Shown here piece after piece: positions 42,826-49,788 of a DNA stretch of 64,000 nucleotides (position 1 is the stretch's first letter; every line of letters begins with the position of its first letter). This DNA is from Streptomyces omiyaensis. GTDB lineage: Bacteria > Actinomycetota > Actinomycetes > Streptomycetales > Streptomycetaceae. Under the pieces are notes generated by a model, which searched no databases, had not been told where the DNA came from, and was given only the letters and a program-made list of their open reading frames with translations. Location of the stretch: positions 161,063 to 225,062 of the forward strand of contig NZ_BMVV01000012.1 in NCBI RefSeq assembly GCF_014650895.1, read 5' to 3'. Both the position numbers and the translations under genes were made by a program.

Positions 42826-43545
42826 TTGAGCCGCTCGGTTCTCGTCACCGGAGGAAACCGGGGCATCGGCCTCGCCATCGCCCGCGCGTTCGCCGAGGCG
42901 GGCGACAAGGTCGCCTACACCCACCGCTCGGGCGAGCCCCCGGCCGAGCTGGCCGAGCTCGGCTGCCTCGCGGTCCGGTGCGACATCACCGACGGCGAGC
43001 AGGTGGAGCAGGCGTACAAGGAGATCGAGGAGAAGCACGGCCCGGTCGAGGTCCTCGTGGCCAACGCCGGCGTGACCAAGGACCAGCTCCTCATGCGCAT
43101 GTCGGAGGACGACTTCACGTCCGTCCTCGACACCAACCTCACCGGCACCTTCCGGGTCGTGAAGCGCGCCAACCGTGGCATGCTCCGCGCGAAGAAGGGC
43201 CGCGTCGTCCTGATTTCCTCGGTCGTCGGTCTGCTGGGCTCCGCGGGCCAGGCCAACTACGCCGCCTCCAAGGCCGGCCTGGTCGGCTTCGCCCGCTCGC
43301 TCGCCCGTGAGCTCGGCTCGCGGAACATCACCTTCAACGTCGTCGCGCCCGGCTTCGTCGACACCGACATGACCGCCGTGCTCACCGACGAGCAGCGCGC
43401 GGGCATCGTGTCCCAGGTCCCGCTCGGCCGCTACGCGCAGCCCGCGGAGATCGCCGCGGCCGTGAGGTTCCTCGCCTCCGACGACGCCTCGTACATCACT
43501 GGAGCCGTCATCCCGGTTGACGGCGGACTGGGAATGGGTCACTGA
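42826..43545 (+). CDS. fabG: 3-oxoacyl-ACP reductase FabG
   Basis: A 239-residue SDR. NADPH site VTGGNRGIG (7-15), NAGV in VLVANAGVTKDQ, Ser in LISSVVG and YAASK (Tyr-Lys) are all intact; the end ITGAVIPVDGGLGMGH is typical. It reduces 3-oxoacyl-ACP in type II fatty-acid synthesis. The TTG at 42826 is chosen because AAAGGG lies 8 nt upstream and it gives the known Streptomyces N-terminus (M)SRSVLVTGG; an in-frame ATG at 42793 has no SD. fabI follows after 5 nt, the pair known as SCO1815/SCO1814 in S. coelicolor. Confidence 0.95.
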   Translation: MSRSVLVTGGNRGIGLAIARAFAEAGDKVAYTHRSGEPPAELAELGCLAVRCDITDGEQVEQAYKEIEEKHGPVEVLVANAGVTKDQLLMRMSEDDFTSVLDTNLTGTFRVVKRANRGMLRAKKGRVVLISSVVGLLGSAGQANYAASKAGLVGFARSLARELGSRNITFNVVAPGFVDTDMTAVLTDEQRAGIVSQVPLGRYAQPAEIAAAVRFLASDDASYITGAVIPVDGGLGMGH

Positions 43546-43550
43546 GCACG

Positions 43551-44336
43551 ATGACGAACACGTCCGGAATCCTCGAGGGCAAGAAGATCCTCATCACCGG
43601 TGTGCTGATGGAGTCCTCCATCGCCTTCCACGCCGCGAAGCTGGCCCAGGAGCAGGGTGCGGAGATCATCCTCACCGCCTGGCCCCGGCCGACGCTCACC
43701 GAGCGCATCGCCAAGAAGCTCCCCCGTCCCGAGGACGTCAAGGTCCTGGAGCTCGACGTCTCCAACGACGAGCACCTCGCCCGCCTGGAGGGCCAGGTGC
43801 GCGAGCACCTGGGCGACCGCATCGACGGCGTCGTGCACTCCATCGGCTTCGCCCCGCAGGACGCGCTCGGCGGCAACTTCCTGAACACGCCGTTCGAGTC
43901 GGTCTCCACCGCCATGCACATCTCGGCCTTCTCCCTGAAGTCCCTGACGATGGCGGTCCTCCCGCTGCTGAGCGAGGGCGGCTCGGTCGTCGGCCTCACC
44001 TTCGACGCGAAGTTCGCCTGGCCGCAGTACGACTGGATGGGCCCGGCCAAGGCCGCCCTGGAGGCCACCAGCCGCTACATGGCCCGCGACCTGGGCAAGC
44101 AGAACATCCGCTGCAACCTGGTCTCGGCCGGTCCGCTCGGCTCCATGGCCGCCAAGTCCATCCCGGGCTTCTCCGACCTGGCGAGCGTCTGGGACAGCCG
44201 TTCCCCGCTGGAGTGGGACCTCTCCGACCCGGAGCCGGCCGGCCGCGCCATCGTCGCGCTGCTCTCCGACTGGTTCCCGAAGACGACCGGCGAGATCGTC
44301 CACGTCGACGGCGGCCTGCACGCGATCGGCGCCTGA
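43551..44336 (+). CDS. fabI: Enoyl-ACP reductase FabI (InhA type)
   Basis: A 261-residue enzyme that reduces enoyl-ACP with NADH in fatty-acid synthesis. Features: ILEGKKILITGVLMESSIAFHAA at the N-terminus, SIGF in VVHSIGFAPQ, GLTFDAKFAWPQYDWMGPAK holding the Tyr-x6-Lys pair (YDWMGPAK), and SAGPLGSMAAKSIPGF. It is closer to mycobacterial InhA than to E. coli FabI in these motifs. It is cotranscribed with fabG, and a 20-bp hairpin follows it. Confidence 0.95.
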   Translation: MTNTSGILEGKKILITGVLMESSIAFHAAKLAQEQGAEIILTAWPRPTLTERIAKKLPRPEDVKVLELDVSNDEHLARLEGQVREHLGDRIDGVVHSIGFAPQDALGGNFLNTPFESVSTAMHISAFSLKSLTMAVLPLLSEGGSVVGLTFDAKFAWPQYDWMGPAKAALEATSRYMARDLGKQNIRCNLVSAGPLGSMAAKSIPGFSDLASVWDSRSPLEWDLSDPEPAGRAIVALLSDWFPKTTGEIVHVDGGLHAIGA

Positions 44337-44356
44337 CCGCACCGCCTCCACCGCGA

Positions 44357-44409
44357 CGGCCGGGGCCGGGTGCGCGTCCTTCCGGGGACCGCGCGCCCGG
44401 CCCCGGCCG
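44357..44409 (+). terminator. Terminator after fabI
   Basis: A 20-bp stem (44357-44376 with 44390-44409; CGGCCGGGGCCGGG core, one G-T wobble) closes a 13-nt loop, 20 nt after the fabI stop. Confidence 0.8.
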
Positions 44410-44508
44410 TTTCCGGGTCCGTACCGCCCCGAGTCGAAAAGTCCGGCGGATCACCGCAGACTGGTCGGAGCGTGTCGTTCCGGCTACTCACGGGGAGGAG
44501 GTACGGGC

Positions 44509-44946
44509 ATGCGCGCGCTGCACCGCGGCTTCGCCGCCTATGCCTCGGTCGCCGCCCTGCTTCTCGGGACCGCCGTCGCCGCGGAGGTCCACGCGGCCCC
44601 CACCCCCTCCGAGGAACCCGTCGTGGCCGTCCCGGACGGCGACGGGCCGGACGGGTTCGGTGCCTCCTGCCACGCGGTCGTCGAGGGCTCCCGGGTCACC
44701 GCCCACTGCCGCAACCCCTACCCGCGGACCGACCGGATACGGCTGCACGTCGAGTGCGACCCCTGGTGGGACCTGGACACCGACAGCGCGCCCGTGGACG
44801 TCGCCCCCGCCGACCACGCGACGGTCACCGCCCGCTGCTGGAAGCGGGTCCGCTCCGCCTGGGTCACCCACGAACGCGTCCCGGACCCCCCTCCCGCACC
44901 CCCGGCCTCCGACGCCCCCCGCCCTTCCGCGCCCCCCGCCGCCTAG
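44509..44946 (+). CDS. Secreted hypothetical protein
   Basis: A 145-residue protein with a signal peptide (about 1-30, hydrophobic core AYASVAALLLGTAVAAEV, cleavage near VHAA-PT). A small domain with four cysteines (SCHAVVEG, AHCRNPYP, VECDPWW, ARCWKR) probably forms two disulfides. A Pro/Ala tail ends it. GGAGG lies 10 nt before the ATG. Its TAG overlaps the stop of the convergent GntR gene in a CTAG. Function unknown. Confidence 0.8.
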   Translation: MRALHRGFAAYASVAALLLGTAVAAEVHAAPTPSEEPVVAVPDGDGPDGFGASCHAVVEGSRVTAHCRNPYPRTDRIRLHVECDPWWDLDTDSAPVDVAPADHATVTARCWKRVRSAWVTHERVPDPPPAPPASDAPRPSAPPAA

Positions 44947-45638
44947 GCGGACTCCTCCGGCCCCGGCTCCTTCCCGCCCAGGCACATGAACGGGTAGCCG
45001 GCCGCCTCCTCCGCCGCCCGCTCGGCGTCTCCGGCGCGGATCGCGTCCACCAGGCGCGCGTGGTCCATGTGGTTCTCCGGGCGCAGGACCTGCCCCACGT
45101 CGTCGCGCAGCCATTCGCGCAGGAGGTCGCCCAGGTCGGCGTAGAGCTCCGTCAGCACGTCGTTGCCGGAGGCCGAGACCACCGCGTGGTGGAAGGCCGC
45201 GTCCACCGTCACGAACCGCTCCGCGTCCCCCGACTCCCATGCCTCCTCGCGCCGGAGCAGCAGCGCGTCCAGCTGCTTGAGGTCCCGCTCCGACCGGCGC
45301 TGCGCCGCGAACCGCGCGGCCGCCGACTCCAGCGTGGAGCGCAGCTCGGCCACGTGCCGCGGGTCGGAGTCCGCGAACCGGCGGTGCATCACCCCGGCCA
45401 GCTCGCTCGTCGCCGCCACGTAGGTGCCGGAGCCCTGCCGGATGTCGAGCAGGCCGTTGTGGGCGAGGGCCCGGACCGCCTCGCGGACGGTGTTGCGGGC
45501 CACGCCCAGCTGCTCGACCAGTTCGGGTTCGGTCGGGATCCGCGAGCCGACCGGCCATTCGCCGGAGGTGATCTGGTTCCGCAGCTCCGAGATCACCTGG
45601 TCGGTCAGGCCGGTGCGCCGGGGGTGCCCGAGGGTCAT
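44943..45638 (-). CDS. FadR-subfamily GntR transcriptional regulator
   Basis: A 231-residue regulator. The winged helix is SRIPTEPELVEQLGVARNTVREAVRALAHNGLLDIRQGSGTYV. The C-terminal FCD domain is all helical and contains the metal/ligand-site histidines in AAFHHAVVSASGN and HARLVDAI. The ATG at 45638 has GGCGAG upstream; the frame stays open through a repetitive tract that is not protein-like. It is divergent from the MFS transporter and very probably controls it through the palindrome at 45774. Confidence 0.92.
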   Translation of the reverse strand: MTLGHPRRTGLTDQVISELRNQITSGEWPVGSRIPTEPELVEQLGVARNTVREAVRALAHNGLLDIRQGSGTYVAATSELAGVMHRRFADSDPRHVAELRSTLESAAARFAAQRRSERDLKQLDALLLRREEAWESGDAERFVTVDAAFHHAVVSASGNDVLTELYADLGDLLREWLRDDVGQVLRPENHMDHARLVDAIRAGDAERAAEEAAGYPFMCLGGKEPGPEESA

Positions 45639-45704
45639 GGGGGACTCGCCTTCCGCGGTGGGGTCGGGGTCGTTCGGGAGGGGTTCGAGGGTGGTGCGAG
45701 GGGT

Positions 45705-45763
45705 GGTGCGGGAGGGGTGGTGGTTCGAGAGCGAGGCGGTGCGGGAGGGGTGGTGGTTCGAGA
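45705..45763. repeat. Two perfect 26-bp direct repeats in the GntR/MFS intergenic region
   Basis: The 26-mer beginning GGTGCGGGAGGGGTGGTGGT and ending TCGAGA occurs at 45705-45730 and again at 45738-45763, a 33-bp period. Related, less exact G-rich units extend back to about 45675. The tract is strand-asymmetric (almost no C) between the two divergent genes. Confidence 0.8.
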
Positions 45764-45773
45764 TTGGACAACC

Positions 45774-45788
45774 AATCATCCCATGATT
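45774..45788. promoter_or_regulatory. Palindromic operator for the GntR/MFS pair
   Basis: AATCATCCCATGATT is a perfect 6+3+6 palindrome ending 13 nt before the transporter ATG. An ATGAT follows at 45790-45794, and a GATTGG/CCAATC repeat overlaps its left side (45762-45777). It is the natural candidate for binding by the divergent FadR-type regulator. Confidence 0.6.
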
Positions 45789-45801
45789 CTATGATGGTCC
45801 C

Positions 45802-47106
45802 ATGCCAGACGAGCCGAAGACCCTCGACCCCGCCGCCGTCACCCGGCCGGCCCCCCTCCCGGAGCACCCGGCCCCCGCCCCGGAGACCGGCCGCACGGCC
45901 CGGTGGACCCTCGGCCTCGTCTCCGTCGGACTCGTCCTCGCCGCGCTCAACCTGCGCCCCGCGATCACCAGCCTCGGCGCCCTCCTCGAAGAGGTCACCG
46001 CGTCCCTGCACATGAGCGGGACCGTCGCCGGCGTCCTCACCTCCGTGCCGCCGCTCTGCTTCGCGATCTTCGGCATCACCGCCCCGCGCCTGGCCCGCCG
46101 CTTCGGCCCCGCCGCCGTCGTCTGCGCCGGCATGGCCGCCATCCTCGCCGGCCTGGTGCTGCGCCCCCTGGCGACCGGCACCGCCGCCTTCCTCGCCGCC
46201 AGCGCCCTCGCCCTCATGGGCATCGCCGTCAGCAACGTCCTCATGCCGGTGATCGTCAAGCGGTACTTCCCCGACCGCATCGGCAGCATGACCGGCCTGT
46301 ACTCCATGGCCCTCGCGCTCGGCACCTCGCTCGCCGCCGCCGTCACCGTCCCCCTGACCGACGCCCTCGGCGGCGACTGGCGCCTCGGCCTCGGCGTCTG
46401 GGCCGCGGTCGCGGCCCTCGCCGTGCTGCCCTGGCTCCCGCTGGTGAAGGACCGCACCGGCACGCCCCGCACGGAACCGGGCGCCCCGGCCGCCACCGCA
46501 CCGGCCCCCGCCGCCGAGCGCGCTCCGCGCCCGATGCACCGCAGCCGCACCGCCTGGGCCCTCGCCTGCTTCTTCGGCCTCCAGGCCACCGGCGCGTACA
46601 TCACCATGGGCTGGATGCCGCAGATCTTCCGCGACGCCGGCGTCCCCGCCTCCACCGCGGGCGTCCTGCTCGCGGTCACCATGGTCATGGGCGTCCCGCT
46701 CGCCTTCGTCATCCCGCGCCTCGCCACCCGGATGCGCCACCAGGGCCCGATCGTCGTCGCCCTCGGCACCTGCGGCCTCGTCGGCTACACCGGCCTCCTC
46801 CTCGCCCCGGCCGGCGGCGCCTGGGTCTGGGCGGTGCTCCTCGGCATCTCCAACTGCTCCTTCCCGCTCGCCCTCACCATGATCGGCATGCGCTCGCGCA
46901 CCGGCGCCGGCGTCGTGCGCCTCTCCGCCTTCGCCCAGTGCGTCGGCTACCTCATCTCCATCCCCGGCCCCCTCCTCGTCGGCGTGCTCTACCAGCACAG
47001 CGGCGGCTGGGGCGTCCCGATCGCCCTCATGGGCGGGCTGATGGTGCCGCAGATGATCGTGGGCTCGCTCGCCGGACGGGACCGGACGGTCGAGGACGAA
47101 TCCTGA
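45802..47106 (+). CDS. MFS transporter, CynX/NimT family
   Basis: A 434-residue protein with 12 predicted helices. It has the CynX-type start LALNLRPAITSLGALLEEV (following a Pro-rich cytoplasmic N-terminus), the loop motif ITAPRLARRFGP and a central hydrophilic loop (about 215-245). CynX/NimT members carry cyanate, 2-nitroimidazole or other small organic anions; the substrate here is unknown. The ATG lies close behind the palindrome at 45774. A 38-codon gene follows at 18 nt. Confidence 0.92.
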   Translation: MPDEPKTLDPAAVTRPAPLPEHPAPAPETGRTARWTLGLVSVGLVLAALNLRPAITSLGALLEEVTASLHMSGTVAGVLTSVPPLCFAIFGITAPRLARRFGPAAVVCAGMAAILAGLVLRPLATGTAAFLAASALALMGIAVSNVLMPVIVKRYFPDRIGSMTGLYSMALALGTSLAAAVTVPLTDALGGDWRLGLGVWAAVAALAVLPWLPLVKDRTGTPRTEPGAPAATAPAPAAERAPRPMHRSRTAWALACFFGLQATGAYITMGWMPQIFRDAGVPASTAGVLLAVTMVMGVPLAFVIPRLATRMRHQGPIVVALGTCGLVGYTGLLLAPAGGAWVWAVLLGISNCSFPLALTMIGMRSRTGAGVVRLSAFAQCVGYLISIPGPLLVGVLYQHSGGWGVPIALMGGLMVPQMIVGSLAGRDRTVEDES

Positions 47107-47123
47107 GATGCGAGACTGGGCCC

Positions 47124-47240
47124 ATGCCCGTTCTCGAACCCAATCCCCAGGGCGGCCAGAAGAAGCTGCTCCTCGTGCTCGGCGCGATGCTCGGCATCAC
47201 GGTCGTCATCGCCGTCATCGCCTCGATCGCCTCCCCCTGA
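47124..47240 (+). CDS. SGM_5486 family transporter-associated mini-protein (38 aa)
   Basis: The ORF encodes 38 residues: a polar start MPVLEPNPQGGQKKLLLVLG and one transmembrane helix to the end (MLGITVVIAVIASIASP). I recognise it as the SGM_5486-type peptide that follows MFS genes in streptomycetes. It begins 18 nt after the transporter stop. Its ATG also lies exactly 6 nt after a -10-like GAGACT (47112-47117), so it may have its own leaderless promoter. The peptide may bind or stabilise the transporter (inference). Confidence 0.85.
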   Translation: MPVLEPNPQGGQKKLLLVLGAMLGITVVIAVIASIASP

Positions 47241-47419
47241 CCCCGTCCGCCCCGGCGGCCGGGGGTGGGGACAGCCCCCGCATCCCCTAGGGGGAGGACT
47301 CAGGGGCACGTGGGTGGATCACCGGATGGGCCGGCGCCCCCGCGCTCCCTACGGTGGGGACACGCCGCGGTTCCGCGGCACCCACCTCCCCTCAGGGGTA
47401 CTCCACCACGGAGGCGGCC

Positions 47420-47623
47420 ATGGCGGCCCTCACCCGCACCGGCGACCGGACCACCCCGGCCGGCGTCGACACCCGGCTGCCCTGGTGGGCCCTCGCCCTC
47501 CCGGTGGCCGCCTTCACCGTCCTCCTCCTGCTCGTCACCGGGCCCGGTGAGGCCGCTGCGGCGGGCGGGGGAGAGGGGATCGGCAGGGTCCTCCGGCTGA
47601 TCGGGCAAACCCTCGCTCTCTGA
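47420..47623 (+). CDS. Small single-helix membrane protein
   Basis: A 67-residue protein: polar N-terminus MAALTRTGDRTTPAGVDTRL, one transmembrane helix (PWWALALPVAAFTVLLLLVTG), and an Ala/Gly-rich end GIGRVLRLIGQTLAL. GGAGG is 6 nt before the ATG, which supports translation. No family recognised. The 179-nt gap upstream (47241-47419) holds no other gene; it contains a CCCCTAGGGG palindrome and a CCGCGG-TT-CCGCGG repeat. Confidence 0.75.
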   Translation: MAALTRTGDRTTPAGVDTRLPWWALALPVAAFTVLLLLVTGPGEAAAAGGGEGIGRVLRLIGQTLAL

Positions 47624-47658
47624 GTCAGGACGGGCCGATCCGTGCCAAGCTGTGGACC

Positions 47659-48177
47659 ATGAGCGTCGAATCAACCCGCAGGATCGTGCTGCTCCGGCAC
47701 GCGAAGGCAGACTGGGGCCAGGAGACCGACCACGAGCGTCCGCTCGCCGAGCGCGGCCGCAAGGACGCACCCGTGGCGGGCCGCCGGCTCGCCCGGTCCG
47801 GCATCCCCTTCGACCTGGTCCTCTGCTCGACCGCGGCGCGCACCCGCGAGACGTGGAAGCTCGCCGTCCACGAGCTCCCCGAGCGCCCGAGGACGGTCTA
47901 CGAGGAGCGGATCTACGAGGCGTCCCTCGGCGAGCTCATCGCCCTTCTCAACGAGGTCCCGGAGGACGTCTCCGACGTCCTGGTCGTCGGCCACAACCCC
48001 GGCGTGCACGCGCTGGCCGACGCCCTCGCCGGCGAGGCCGAGGGGGACGCCCTCGCCCGGATGAACCGCAGCGGCTTCCCGACCGCCGCCTACGCCGTCC
48101 TCGCCTTCACCGGCACCTGGAAGTCCGTCGAGCACGGCGTCGCCCGCCTCGTCGACTTCTGGACCCCGCACGACTGA
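47659..48177 (+). CDS. SixA-type histidine phosphatase family protein
   Basis: A 172-residue phosphoglycerate-mutase-fold enzyme. The RHG-like motif is LLRHAKADWGQ (catalytic His in RHA), with STAARTRETW and the second His in VVGHNPGVHAL. SixA in E. coli dephosphorylates histidine phosphotransfer domains; the actinobacterial targets are unknown. The ATG follows a -10-like CAAGCT by seven bases and has no SD, so a leaderless start is possible. Confidence 0.9.
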   Translation: MSVESTRRIVLLRHAKADWGQETDHERPLAERGRKDAPVAGRRLARSGIPFDLVLCSTAARTRETWKLAVHELPERPRTVYEERIYEASLGELIALLNEVPEDVSDVLVVGHNPGVHALADALAGEAEGDALARMNRSGFPTAAYAVLAFTGTWKSVEHGVARLVDFWTPHD

Positions 48178-48220
48178 TCCCCGCACCCCCGCCCACGGGC
48201 GCCGGCACGGGCGACGTACA

Positions 48221-48264
48221 CGCGGAGGGGCCCGGCCGTCCCGGGACGGCCGGGCCCCTCCGCG
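48221..48264. terminator. Bidirectional terminator between sixA-like gene and serB
   Basis: A 20-bp perfect stem (48221-48240 with 48245-48264; core GGAGGGGCCCGGCCGTC) with a CCGG loop lies between the convergent genes. Confidence 0.85.
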
Positions 48265-48321
48265 TACGACGCCTCACACCTGGCGGGACGCCTCACGCCT
48301 CACGGCGACGGGCGCGCGGAC

Positions 48322-49569
48322 TCAGTGCTCCCGCGACTCCGCGTCGCCGCCGCCGTCCGCCGCCTCGACCTCCTCGCGGGTGATCCCCAGCAGGTACAGC
48401 ACCGTGTCCAGGAACGGCACGTTGACCGCCGTGTGGGCCGCCTCGCGCACCACCGGCTTGGCGTTGAACGCCACCCCGAGTCCCGCCGCGTTCAGCATGT
48501 CCAGGTCGTTGGCGCCGTCGCCGATCGCCACCGTCTGCGCCAGCGGCACCCCGGCCTCCGCGGCGAAGCGGCGCAGCAGCCGCGCCTTGCCCGCCCGGTC
48601 CACGATCTCGCCGGTCACCCGGCCGGTCAGCTTCCCGTCGACGATCTCCAGGGTGTTGGCCTGGGCGAAGTCCAGCCCGAGCCGCTCCTTCAGGTCGTCG
48701 GTGACCTGCGTGAAGCCGCCCGACACCACGCCGACCTGGTAGCCGAGCCGCTTGAGCGTCCGGATCAGGGTCCGCGCGCCCGGCGTGAGCCGCACCTCGG
48801 ACCGCACCTTGTCCACCACCGACGCGTCCAGGCCCTCCAGGAGCGCCACGCGCGCGTGCAGCGACTGCTCGAAGTCCAGCTCGCCGCGCATCGCCGCCGC
48901 CGTCACCTCGGCGACCTTCTCCTCGCACCCCGCGTGCGCCGCGAAGAGCTCGATGACCTCGTCCTGGATCAGCGTCGAGTCCACGTCCATGACGACCAGC
49001 CGCTGGGCCCTCCGGTGCAGCCCCGCCGAGACCACGGCCACGTCCACGCCGATCGTGTGCGCCTCGGTGGCCAGCGCCGTCCGCAGCACCTCGGTCGCGC
49101 AGCCCGAGACCGCGAACTCGACCGCCGTCACCGGGTACTTCGCCAGCCGGAAGATGCGGTCGATGTTGCCGCCCGCGCCGGCGATCCTGGCCGCTATGGC
49201 CGCCGTCTGCTCGGCCGTCAGCGGGTGCCCGAGCACGGTCACGTGCGAGCGCCCCTCGCCGCGCGGCCGGTTGTCGCCGGTGCCCGAGATGATCTCCGCC
49301 TGGAGCTTCAGCGACTCGGCCCAGCTGTGCACGGTGGCGCGCAGCTCGCCCTGGGAGGCGACCGTCGGCTCGGTGACCAGCGCGCACAGCACCAGCCGGC
49401 CGCGCGAGACGACCTGCTCGATGTCGACGACGTCCACGGAGAAGGCGGCCAGGGTGTCGAAGAGACCGGCGGTGATACCGGGCCGGTCCTTCCCGAAGAT
49501 CTTGACGAGAAGCGTGGGAACGTCCGAGGCGGGAACGGCGGGAACGTCCGGTGTCTGCGATGCGCTCAT
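48322..49569 (-). CDS. serB: Phosphoserine phosphatase
   Basis: A 415-residue enzyme. Two ACT-like domains at the N-terminus (TLLVKIFGKDRPGITAGLFD) precede a HAD phosphatase domain with DVDSTLIQDEVIELFA (nucleophile Asp about 188), VVSGGFTQV and GDGANDLDML. It makes serine from 3-phosphoserine. The ATG at 49569 (MSASQTPDVP) is preceded by GGGGGG; an upstream in-frame ATG at 49593 is less likely. The acidic tail ESREH is ordinary for the genus. Confidence 0.95.
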   Translation of the reverse strand: MSASQTPDVPAVPASDVPTLLVKIFGKDRPGITAGLFDTLAAFSVDVVDIEQVVSRGRLVLCALVTEPTVASQGELRATVHSWAESLKLQAEIISGTGDNRPRGEGRSHVTVLGHPLTAEQTAAIAARIAGAGGNIDRIFRLAKYPVTAVEFAVSGCATEVLRTALATEAHTIGVDVAVVSAGLHRRAQRLVVMDVDSTLIQDEVIELFAAHAGCEEKVAEVTAAAMRGELDFEQSLHARVALLEGLDASVVDKVRSEVRLTPGARTLIRTLKRLGYQVGVVSGGFTQVTDDLKERLGLDFAQANTLEIVDGKLTGRVTGEIVDRAGKARLLRRFAAEAGVPLAQTVAIGDGANDLDMLNAAGLGVAFNAKPVVREAAHTAVNVPFLDTVLYLLGITREEVEAADGGGDAESREH

Positions 49570-49788
49570 GGTGCCCCCCACCGTATCGGGCACCCGATGC
49601 CACCGGGCGCCCCGTCCCGCGTACCGGACACCCGGCCGGGCGAGTCCGGGACCGGAGCGGCCCGGCGACCCTCCCTCGGGTCTTCACGCCGCCCGACTTT
49701 CGGATCGGGGACCCGGCCTGAAATAGTTCCCCAGGATGATTCGCCATCCCTAGGGCCCCCGAGACGGGGGCGCATCGGGGGACACACA

